From Candidatus Neomicrothrix sp. UBA6944 (GTDB lineage: Bacteria; Actinomycetota; Acidimicrobiia; Acidimicrobiales; Poriferisodalaceae): a stretch of 18,416 bases of DNA. A model generated the notes under the pieces. It saw nothing but the letters and a program-made list of their open reading frames with translations. It did not search any database and was not told where the DNA came from. The number at the start of each line of letters is the position of its first letter. Position 1 is the first letter of the stretch. Shown here one piece after another: positions 8,046-14,663 of this stretch. The stretch covers positions 60,297 to 78,712 of the forward strand of contig DJZU01000077.1 in assembly GCA_002448715.1 (NCBI GenBank). The letters run 5' to 3'. The position numbers and the translations under genes were made by a program.

Positions 8046-9323
8046 TTAGACCGGACCGCCAAGAGTGTGGCTGGTTGCGTCACCTGATGCACGTTCAGCC
8101 TCTCGATTGCGAACCTCTGCTCGGCCCACCACCATGTGATGAACTTCGTCAGGCCCGTCAGCCAGACGAAGCGTCCTTTGGCTGTGCCACATATCGGTGA
8201 GTGGGAACCATTGGGAAACCCCAGCAGCTCCGTGCATTTGGATTGCTTCGTTGATGATGTCGCAACACTTCTCAGGCACCATGGCTTTAACGGCGCTCAC
8301 CCATACTCGGGCTTCAGCGTTACCGAGCGTGTCCATTGCCTGGGCAGCACGCAAAACCATCAAGCGCATCGCTTCTACTTCGATGCGGCTGCGTGAGATC
8401 ACTTCCATATTCTTGCCAAGATTGACAAGCTTCTTGCCGAACGCTTCGCGAGAAAGACCGCGATCAACCATCATTTCGATTGCCTTTTCGGCGGAACCGA
8501 TTGAACGCATGCAATGATGGATTCGACCTGGCCCGAGGCGAAGCTGACTAATTTCGAAGCCTCTGCCTTCGCCTAGCAACACGTTCTCTTTCGGGACTCT
8601 GACATCTTCAAGTTTGATGTGCATATGCCCGTGTGGAGCATCGTCGTTACCGAAGACGTGCATTGGACCGACGATGTTGACGCCCTCGGCGTCAAGCGGT
8701 ACCAAGATCTGAGACTGTTGTTTGTACGTATCAGCATCGGGGTTCGTGCGAACCATGGTGATCATGATCTTGCAACGAGGATCACCTGCACCCGAGATGT
8801 AGAACTTCTCGCCGTTAATGACCCACTCATCCCCGTCGAGAACCGCTTCGGTCTCGATTTGCTTGGCATCTGAACTCATCACTCGTGGTTCAGTCATGCA
8901 GTAGGCGGAACGGATCTTCCCGTTCAGTAACGGTTCGAGCCATTCCTCTTTTTGCTCGCTAGTTCCGACTCTTTCAAGAACCTCCATATTTCCGGTGTCG
9001 GGTGCGGAACAATTCAAGCATTCGGAAGCCAAACGGTTTTTGCCTAATTCGTTCGCAATGTAGGCGTAATCGAGGTTCGACAAACCCTCGCCTGTCTCGG
9101 CATCAGGGAGAAAGAAGTTCCAGAGACCTTGAGCGCGTGCCTTTGCTTTGGCGCCTTCAAGTAATTCAAGTTGCCCTTCGCCGTATCCCCACCGTTCGGG
9201 CCGATCTTCGCCAAGCCGATGATATTCCTCGGTAATGGGATCTACCTCTTCTCGAATAAAGACTTTCACGGCCTCGTACAACGGACGAACCTTGTCTGAC
9301 ATCCTCAGATCAAAGTCGTCCAT
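8046..9323 (-). CDS. Acyl-CoA dehydrogenase, ACAD10/11-like
   Basis: This 425-residue flavoprotein forms an alpha,beta double bond in an acyl-CoA. Family signatures are visible in order: an N-terminal helical domain with GLWNFFLPD, the FAD/substrate segment AYCMTEPRVMSSDA, INGEKFYISGAG, the domain-3 SREAFGKKL, QMHGAAGVSQ, and the terminal LRLADGPDEVH typical of ACAD10/11-type enzymes. By alignment with medium-chain enzymes, the Asp of ADGPDE occupies the catalytic-base position; this is an inference. The frame extends upstream to a GTG at 9366-9368. The ATG at 9321-9323 was chosen because a GAGGT ribosome site lies 8 bases before it and the family start MDDFDLRMSD follows. It probably acts on the product of the neighbouring CoA ligase. 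Confidence 0.9.
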   Translation of the reverse strand: MDDFDLRMSDKVRPLYEAVKVFIREEVDPITEEYHRLGEDRPERWGYGEGQLELLEGAKAKARAQGLWNFFLPDAETGEGLSNLDYAYIANELGKNRLASECLNCSAPDTGNMEVLERVGTSEQKEEWLEPLLNGKIRSAYCMTEPRVMSSDAKQIETEAVLDGDEWVINGEKFYISGAGDPRCKIMITMVRTNPDADTYKQQSQILVPLDAEGVNIVGPMHVFGNDDAPHGHMHIKLEDVRVPKENVLLGEGRGFEISQLRLGPGRIHHCMRSIGSAEKAIEMMVDRGLSREAFGKKLVNLGKNMEVISRSRIEVEAMRLMVLRAAQAMDTLGNAEARVWVSAVKAMVPEKCCDIINEAIQMHGAAGVSQWFPLTDMWHSQRTLRLADGPDEVHHMVVGRAEVRNREAERASGDATSHTLGGPV

Positions 9324-9535
9324 GCTTGCTGACCTCAGTGCGCCACCAACCACGGGTGCCCCTTTCACATTGCGTTTACTGAACCCTAGCTATCTTCTCG
9401 ACGTTAAGCATTTTCGAATCGGAAAACAAACGAAATGATCTGCAAATACGTTGGGTAAACCACGGGAGAATCAACTACCCCAGGGCTGAATGGTGTGATC
9501 ATCCCCAATTCTTCCCACTGCCGGTACTACGTTCC
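9324..9535. other. Divergent intergenic region
   Basis: These 212 bases lie between the acyl-CoA dehydrogenase (minus) and the DUF3499 gene (plus), so both promoters should lie here. On the minus strand a TAGGGT hexamer lies upstream of the GTG/ATG starts of the dehydrogenase. On the plus strand TACTAC at 9525-9530 lies 5 bases before the DUF3499 ATG. No strong inverted repeat or RNA gene was seen. Confidence 0.4.
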
Positions 9536-9982
9536 ATGTCCATGGCATCTTGCTCACGAGGTACCTGTGGTGCACCGGCAGTAGCGGGCCTCACATATGA
9601 CAGTGCCTCGCTTTCGGTTTGGGTCATAGACCTTCATGCGGACACAGGCCATGTCATGTCGTTGTGTCAGAAACATGTTCAAACACTTCGGGTACCACAA
9701 GACTGGACTGTCTCTGACGAACGGGACGGCGTACCGAGACTGTGGACAGTTACCTCCAACGACGGCTCGGCTCCATCCTCGAAACGGAGCCGGGTGCGGC
9801 GCCAACGCGCACAAAGCGGCCGAATTCTCGAAGTTGAAGAATTACAACTATTCGAACTAGATGACGCCCCCACCGAAGCAATGGCATCAGTTGCGTCGCT
9901 CGACGCGGCCCGTAGTTCCGGAAGATCTTACAACCGAGTCGATCTGACGAACGAAGTAAGACCCAGCACGCTCATGGGCTGA
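9536..9982 (+). CDS. DUF3499 family protein, putative zinc-binding
   Basis: This 148-residue protein opens with the pattern of the actinobacterial DUF3499 family: C6-S-R-x-x-C11-x-x-PAVAGLTYD, then DLHADTGHVMSLCQKH and VPQDW. The four likely zinc ligands are C6, C11, C44 and H47. The family is conserved in Actinomycetota, but its function is not known to me. The second half is a basic then acidic low-complexity tail: about residues 82-95 are Lys/Arg/Ser-rich, and residues 98-116 are Glu/Asp-rich. This part looks variable. An ATG two codons further in is an equally good start. Nearby genes are small uncharacterised proteins and the crgA/pknB cell-division cluster, which gives only weak functional context. 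Confidence 0.85.
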   Translation: MSMASCSRGTCGAPAVAGLTYDSASLSVWVIDLHADTGHVMSLCQKHVQTLRVPQDWTVSDERDGVPRLWTVTSNDGSAPSSKRSRVRRQRAQSGRILEVEELQLFELDDAPTEAMASVASLDAARSSGRSYNRVDLTNEVRPSTLMG

Positions 9983-10000
9983 CTGAAGCTATAGCCATAA

Positions 10001-10261
10001 CTACAAATGTCCACCAGATCGCATATCAGTCACTATCACCCGGCCATCGGGTGCTAAAGCTGCGCGGAACCTGATTTCACCGTCGGCAATAAGAACCAAG
10101 TCGTTGCCGTCGTTAGAGACTTCCAGAGCAGATCCGATTTCTTGTTCCATCTCTGGTCTGACGCGGTGAAGTACCTCTCGAATCCGTTGCCGTCGCTCTG
10201 CTTCAACTAAGTCGTAATCGAACTCGACAAAATCCCCTGGCTCAGTTCCCGACGGCCGCAT
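10001..10261 (-). CDS. Small hypothetical protein
   Basis: I do not recognise this 86-residue protein. It has an acidic and charged N-terminal half with a probable helix (DLVEAERRQRIREVLHRVRPEMEQEIG). The second half alternates hydrophobic and polar residues like a small beta-sheet (NDLVLIADGEIRFRAALAPDGRVIVTD). There is no signal peptide, membrane segment or Cys motif. A GGGGGAT ribosome-like site lies about 11 bases upstream of the ATG. It is convergent with the DUF3499 gene, with only 18 bases between the stops, and divergent from the zinc-ribbon membrane protein. The smooth protein-like pattern and tight packing support a real gene. Confidence 0.65.
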   Translation of the reverse strand: MRPSGTEPGDFVEFDYDLVEAERRQRIREVLHRVRPEMEQEIGSALEVSNDGNDLVLIADGEIRFRAALAPDGRVIVTDMRSGGHL

Positions 10262-10451
10262 GGTTAGCTAGATCCCCCGTTATCAATACAACGACCAAAA
10301 ATAAAACAGACTCGTTCCACCTCATCGTTTGGGTCAATCCAGGACGGTTTCGGTCCAACGAAACACACATGATTCATTTCGCTAGTCCTTTCAGGGTGAA
10401 GACTCCCGGTCTCCGACCACTTCTGTACCTACAACGATACGCATTGGAGAG
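10262..10451. other. Divergent intergenic region
   Basis: These 190 bases lie between the small hypothetical gene (minus) and the zinc-ribbon membrane protein (plus). A GGAGAG sequence directly precedes the plus-strand ATG, and a GATACG hexamer 10 bases before that ATG could be a -10 element. No RNA gene or strong repeat is apparent. Confidence 0.35.
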
Positions 10452-10739
10452 ATGTTGCCGGACGCTACGGTAGGCACTGTGGATTTAGTCTTTCCCGTTG
10501 GTCTGTCGCTGCTGTTCATCTATGTGGTGTACCGAGTCGGCCTCAAATTGATGCTCGGCTTCTCGCGACCCGTACCGCTGCCACCGCCACCGGGTGAATT
10601 GCGCAAAGTTCGCCTCACCTACATGTGCACCCTATGCGGCACGGAAGTCCGAATGACCCGATCACCCAATAGCACTCCAGAAGGGCCGAAGTGTTGTATG
10701 GAAGAGATGGAACTCATCCGTGACCACGACAACGACTAG
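10452..10739 (+). CDS. Membrane-anchored small protein with a C-terminal zinc-ribbon-like motif
   Basis: This 95-residue protein has one N-terminal hydrophobic segment (about residues 11-36), then a proline-rich linker (RPVPLPPPPGE, 39-49). A small Cys cluster follows: C59-x-x-C62, then C81-C82, the spacing of a compact zinc ribbon. It ends in an acidic tail (DHDND). I do not know a named family. With a short N-terminus before the membrane segment and positive residues after it, the ribbon probably faces the cytoplasm, but this is inferred. It lies alone between divergent and convergent neighbours close to crgA. A shared redox or metal function with DUF3499 is not demonstrated. Confidence 0.75.
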   Translation: MLPDATVGTVDLVFPVGLSLLFIYVVYRVGLKLMLGFSRPVPLPPPPGELRKVRLTYMCTLCGTEVRMTRSPNSTPEGPKCCMEEMELIRDHDND

Positions 10740-10828
10740 CGCAAACCCCTTAATCCACAGGTTGTCCCCAGGGTGGGGAGAAACCACATAGATGTAATTC
10801 CCACTAATTCATCTGAGGGACTGCAGAA
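10740..10828. promoter_or_regulatory. Convergent intergenic gap with hairpin and two DnaA-box near-matches
   Basis: This gap separates the zinc-ribbon protein (plus) from crgA (minus). A perfect 6-bp dyad, TCCCCA-GGG-TGGGGA, occupies 10765-10779; it lacks a T-run, so terminator function is uncertain. Just upstream and partly overlapping are TAATCCACA (10751-10759) and TTGTCCCCA (10762-10770). Each differs by one base from an actinobacterial DnaA box (TTATCCACA or TTGTCCACA), and they are two bases apart. Confidence 0.35.
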
Positions 10829-11092
10829 CTATCGCCATCTCGTAGCCATCAGAATTCCTACTAACACGAAGCCCAGTCCGCCAAGTATCCATGAACTTGA
10901 TGGGCTCCCCGGCAACCAACTCATGTAGTTAGAAAAGATGACGGCAACACCTGCCAACAAGAAACTAAGAATCAGCCATCCGAACCAGGGAGGGCTTGGT
11001 GGCATGTCACCCGAAAGAGATTCTTCAGCGACAAATCCTTCCGGTCGCGTTCCTTTGGGTGTCAATCGACTTGTCTTTTTGGGCCTGGCCAT
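10829..11092 (-). CDS. crgA: Cell division protein CrgA
   Basis: This 87-residue membrane protein matches CrgA, which helps coordinate the divisome and interacts with FtsZ/PBP components in Actinomycetota. It has a basic cytoplasmic start (MARPKKTSRLTPKG), then two transmembrane segments with the family PPWFGWLILSFLL and GGLGFVLVGILMATRWR, ending in the typical TRWR. The frame extends upstream to a GTG at 11132-11134. The ATG at 11090-11092 was chosen because it gives the canonical N-terminus. There is no Shine-Dalgarno sequence, but TATCCT lies 8 bases upstream, compatible with a leaderless message. It follows pknB by 89 bases on the same strand. In mycobacteria trpG lies between these genes; here it does not. 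Confidence 0.93.
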   Translation of the reverse strand: MARPKKTSRLTPKGTRPEGFVAEESLSGDMPPSPPWFGWLILSFLLAGVAVIFSNYMSWLPGSPSSSWILGGLGFVLVGILMATRWR

Positions 11093-11181
11093 GAGCAACG
11101 AGGATAGAGGGAGAAACGATATGCGACTAATCACTCAGACGATAAGCCCATGATTGCCGCAGATAGCGAGGGCGCACTGAC

Positions 11182-13224
11182 CTAATCGCTTGGTTCCACG
11201 GTGACGAAACTGCTACCGGTGTCAGCGCCCGCGTCGCCGCTCCCAACAACGAGGACCACTTCGGATCCCAAAAGGAGTTCCGTTCCTGGTGACGGATCAA
11301 TGCCTAGCACTTGTCCGATAGAAGGGTCACCTGCTCCGAGTTGACTTTCAACGCGTTTGACTTCAAACCCCAAATTTCTTAAAGCAATCTCAACCTGGTT
11401 GGCGTCTGTCGTGCCAAGAATTTCTAACGAAGGGACCTGACCCGTCGCTGGTCCAAGTGAAACAACTAGACGTACGACACTGCCCCTTTCAGCTAAACGT
11501 CCAAACCCAGGTTCAGAACGGATGACCGTGCCTACCGGGAAGTCCAAAGAGTTTTCTTGAACTACTTCGGCATCGAAACCCTCCCGAGCTAGGAAGACCC
11601 GAGCGTCCGCTATGGATTGTCCCTCTACTGAAGGAACCTGGACTTCGCCTTTACCGACTGACACCGTCAAAGTTATGACGGTGCCCTGGGGTCTTTCTTC
11701 AGTGCTGGGGACACTTTGTTCTATCACTATGTTTCGAGCAAAATCGTCGCTCTGTTTATCAATGCGTTCCACTGAAAAGCCTGCGGTAAGCAAAATCTCC
11801 TCAGCCTCCAGGAAATCCATTCGTTCGACCGCCGGGATACGCACAACGGTGAGCCCTTTGGAAGCAAATAGTCGGATGGGGTTGTCAGGATCGTTGGGTT
11901 CAGCGAGCAATAACCCGGCTCTCGGGTCCTGTTGAAATATTTGATTTGCTGGAATGTCTTGTCGCTCCTGGAATTCAATGGTGATTTGTTCGAAGCCTTC
12001 ACCGCGTAGCTGATTCTCGGCTTCTTCCCAATCGAGTCCCACCACAGAGGGGACTCGTAGTCGACTATCAGCGTCACCAACTACACCGGCGTCGTTATCT
12101 CCCGAGCCTGGAGTAAATCCATTCAGCAGCAAATAGACCAAGCCCGCAACAACGATTAACAAGACGACGAGCAAAGTCGCCCAGACTCTGGTTTTGTCCG
12201 AAGCTGGGGCCGCGATCGTTGGGTTGTCGGTAGGTGGTGTAGCTCTTTCAGGCTGTTCCGACGGTGTCAGATTCTGCGGAGCCGGGCGTGTACCCGGTGA
12301 AGGTGTTACACGCGTCTGAACAGTGGTAGCTGCAAGCTCGCCACTTCGCTGAGTTGCAAGGACCTGCTGCCCGGTGCGAAATCGTCTCAAATCACCACGT
12401 AAATCGTCAGCTGATGCATAGCGGGTGTCAGGGTCTTTCGTTAAACCAAGAAGGCAAATTGCTTCGAGAGCTGGAGGCACGTCGGCGTTGAATTGTGATG
12501 GTGGAGCCGGTGTCTCTTGAACGTGCTTGTATGCGATGGAAACAGGGGTATCGCCGGTAAATGGGGGGCCTGCTGTGAGCATTTCGTAGAGGACGACTGA
12601 CAAGGAGTACACGTCACTTCTGGGGTCAGCTGGGTGCCCTTGTGCTTGTTCTGGTGAAAGGTACGTGGCTGTGCCCATTACCGAACCAGTTTGGGTCAGG
12701 TTGTCAGAAGTATTTCCGGTAAGGGCACGCGCAATACCGAAATCAGTAACTTTTACTTGCCCTCCGGTGGTGACCAAAACATTTCCCGGTTTGACGTCGC
12801 GATGAACAACCCCGTTTCGATGAGCAAAGGCCAAAGCTGCTGCAATGTCAATCGTGATGTCCGCTGCGCGATCAGGGTGAAGAGGCCCCTCCGCTCTAAT
12901 GATTTCAGCGAGACTTCGCCCTTCGACGTATTCCATGACGATGTAATAGGTGCCCGCTTCCTGACCCCAGTCATATACGCCAACAACGTTCGGTTGGTTT
13001 AAGTTTGCTGCCGCTTGCGCTTCTCGGCGAAAGCGCTCGACGAATGAAGCATCGGTCGCGTATTCGGGGAATAAGACTTTGACCGCAACAGGTCTGTCCA
13101 GAAGCTTGTCCCTGCCCAAAAAAACCTCGGCCATGCCCCCGCGCGCGATACGTCGATATAACTCGTATCTGCCACTGAAAATAGGTCGGTCATTTTCGGA
13201 CATTGGCATCTCTGGAGGAACCAT
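11182..13224 (-). CDS. pknB: Serine/threonine protein kinase PknB with PASTA domains
   Basis: This 680-residue membrane kinase has an N-terminal Hanks-type kinase domain, one transmembrane helix (about 349-370) and four extracellular PASTA repeats (roughly 390-456, 461-526, 529-591 and 597-662). Catalytic residues look intact: ATP-binding lysine K49 in VAVK, HRD at 141-143 (D143 catalytic base), and DFG at 161-163. A Pro- and Thr-rich juxtamembrane stretch carries possible autophosphorylation sites. PASTA repeats of this family bind muropeptides or lipid II and adjust wall synthesis and division. The ATG overlaps the pbpA-like stop by one base, with AGGGGG upstream. A second kinase (pknA), normal in mycobacteria between pbpA and pknB, is absent. 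Confidence 0.95.
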   Translation of the reverse strand: MVPPEMPMSENDRPIFSGRYELYRRIARGGMAEVFLGRDKLLDRPVAVKVLFPEYATDASFVERFRREAQAAANLNQPNVVGVYDWGQEAGTYYIVMEYVEGRSLAEIIRAEGPLHPDRAADITIDIAAALAFAHRNGVVHRDVKPGNVLVTTGGQVKVTDFGIARALTGNTSDNLTQTGSVMGTATYLSPEQAQGHPADPRSDVYSLSVVLYEMLTAGPPFTGDTPVSIAYKHVQETPAPPSQFNADVPPALEAICLLGLTKDPDTRYASADDLRGDLRRFRTGQQVLATQRSGELAATTVQTRVTPSPGTRPAPQNLTPSEQPERATPPTDNPTIAAPASDKTRVWATLLVVLLIVVAGLVYLLLNGFTPGSGDNDAGVVGDADSRLRVPSVVGLDWEEAENQLRGEGFEQITIEFQERQDIPANQIFQQDPRAGLLLAEPNDPDNPIRLFASKGLTVVRIPAVERMDFLEAEEILLTAGFSVERIDKQSDDFARNIVIEQSVPSTEERPQGTVITLTVSVGKGEVQVPSVEGQSIADARVFLAREGFDAEVVQENSLDFPVGTVIRSEPGFGRLAERGSVVRLVVSLGPATGQVPSLEILGTTDANQVEIALRNLGFEVKRVESQLGAGDPSIGQVLGIDPSPGTELLLGSEVVLVVGSGDAGADTGSSFVTVEPSD

Positions 13225-14663
13225 TAGGAACCCCCTACCTTAAAGCTTGGGAGGCGCAAAACGGCCTCGGTAATTCGTCGGGCAATTGCAGCGACATTGG
13301 CTTCAGCGACCTGTTGATCACTGAAGCTGTCATCCTCTAGAAGTACCGCAACAACGAGGTCGGGCAGTGTCACTGGGGCGATAGTCACCGCCCAACCATG
13401 TTTGCCAAGAAATTGGGTAGCCACCATGCCACCGACGGGCGTGCCATTAATCGAAAGATTCTGGGCTGTGCCACTGACAACATTCTCCGCGAGTAACTGT
13501 CTGAGTTCAGCTGCAGTTTCCTTGGATAGAGATTGCCGCAACGGATTTAGGGTGAATTCTTCAAGGACTTTGCCGTCATAAGTCCGCACCCGGCTTACTG
13601 CGTGAGGCTGCATTCTGGCACCCCCATTTGCGATCGTGGCAAATAAGTGCGCAACTTGAAGGGGAGTAGCTTTGAGACCCTCACCCACAGCAGCGTATGA
13701 AGCAGAGGAATTTAACGACTCTGTTTCGAGGGTACCTTTTGGGCTTCCGTCTAGCCGAACTGGGCTAGTTCGAGTTAGCCCCAGCCGCTGGGATACATCA
13801 TTGAGTTTCCCTCCACCAATTTTGGTTCCAATGGTTGCCCAACCCGGCGAGCAATTGGTGATCAGTAATGACTCTAAGTCTCCGCCGCATGCGCCGCCGT
13901 CGTGCACAATCGCCTGTGAGCCTTCAAGTGGAGTAACTCGCTCGATTGACGGCACAACGAAATCACCCAAGTCTTCTTCGATGGCTGCTGCGGCTGTGAC
14001 AATCGTGAACAACGACCCAATGTCGTAACTCTGGAATTCGGCTCGATTGAGTAAGGGCTGATTAGGGTCGGACGATAGAGCTGTGTAGTCACTCGTCACA
14101 GCCATCAAATCATGCGAAGACAAATGGTTCGGATCGAACTGCGGTGAACTCCACAGGCCGAGCACGGATCCTGTGGTTGGGTTGATGACTACGGCAGCTC
14201 CCACATGTCCGGCCATTGCTGCTCTTGTAATCAGTTGAATATCGTGCCGAATTGACATCTCAATTTGACCAGTGCGTGAGCGGTCGATGAAGAGGTCACG
14301 ACTGTCTTGAAGGCGAACCCCTAAATCTTCTCCCCCAAGAAAGTCATTCTGTGTGCGCTCCAGACCTGCCCCACCGTTCTCTGCAGAAATAAACCCTGCA
14401 ACATGCGAATACAGAGGCCCATATGGGTACTGCCGCAAACGCCCCTGTCTGCCGCTTACCGCGACGGTTTGGGCCACAATTTCACCGTCAGCTGTTCGGA
14501 TGACTCCCCTCGGCTCATCAAAGACCAACGTGATTTCCCGGTTGTTTTGAGGGTGATTTCGAAGGGCATCTGCGTTGAGCACTTGAATAATTTCGAGGCG
14601 GAAAAAGAGAAACCCGTACAAGAGGAGAAATACAACACCCACATGAGCTAGTCGTCGGGTCAC
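13224..14663 (-). CDS. PbpA-like class B penicillin-binding protein lacking all catalytic motifs (apparent pseudo-transpeptidase)
   Basis: This 479-residue protein has the architecture of actinobacterial PbpA: one N-terminal membrane helix (about 8-26), a PBP dimerisation-like domain (NADALRNHPQNNREI onwards), and a transpeptidase-fold domain from about residue 155. Compared with my memory of M. tuberculosis PbpA, the three active-site motifs are gone. GSTFK is GSLFT (S217 kept, T220 in place of Lys), SCN reads N270-C271-S272, and KTG reads M413-V414-A415. The flanks NRA, TAAAA, FATIANGG, MQPHAV and AVTIAP align well, which anchors these positions. The frame is intact with GTG start, overlapping the SEDS stop (GTGA), so it is probably an expressed non-catalytic protein, not a decayed gene. 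Confidence 0.88.
   Translation of the reverse strand: MTRRLAHVGVVFLLLYGFLFFRLEIIQVLNADALRNHPQNNREITLVFDEPRGVIRTADGEIVAQTVAVSGRQGRLRQYPYGPLYSHVAGFISAENGGAGLERTQNDFLGGEDLGVRLQDSRDLFIDRSRTGQIEMSIRHDIQLITRAAMAGHVGAAVVINPTTGSVLGLWSSPQFDPNHLSSHDLMAVTSDYTALSSDPNQPLLNRAEFQSYDIGSLFTIVTAAAAIEEDLGDFVVPSIERVTPLEGSQAIVHDGGACGGDLESLLITNCSPGWATIGTKIGGGKLNDVSQRLGLTRTSPVRLDGSPKGTLETESLNSSASYAAVGEGLKATPLQVAHLFATIANGGARMQPHAVSRVRTYDGKVLEEFTLNPLRQSLSKETAAELRQLLAENVVSGTAQNLSINGTPVGGMVATQFLGKHGWAVTIAPVTLPDLVVAVLLEDDSFSDQQVAEANVAAIARRITEAVLRLPSFKVGGS

Noticed and set aside
10740..10828. Replication origin
   Set aside because: Only two imperfect DnaA-like boxes and no AT-rich unwinding region or dnaA/dnaN neighbours are visible.
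13224..14663. PBP gene as a decaying pseudogene
   Set aside because: The frame is intact over 479 codons, starts and stops overlap its neighbours in the coupled pattern, and the fold-defining segments are preserved.
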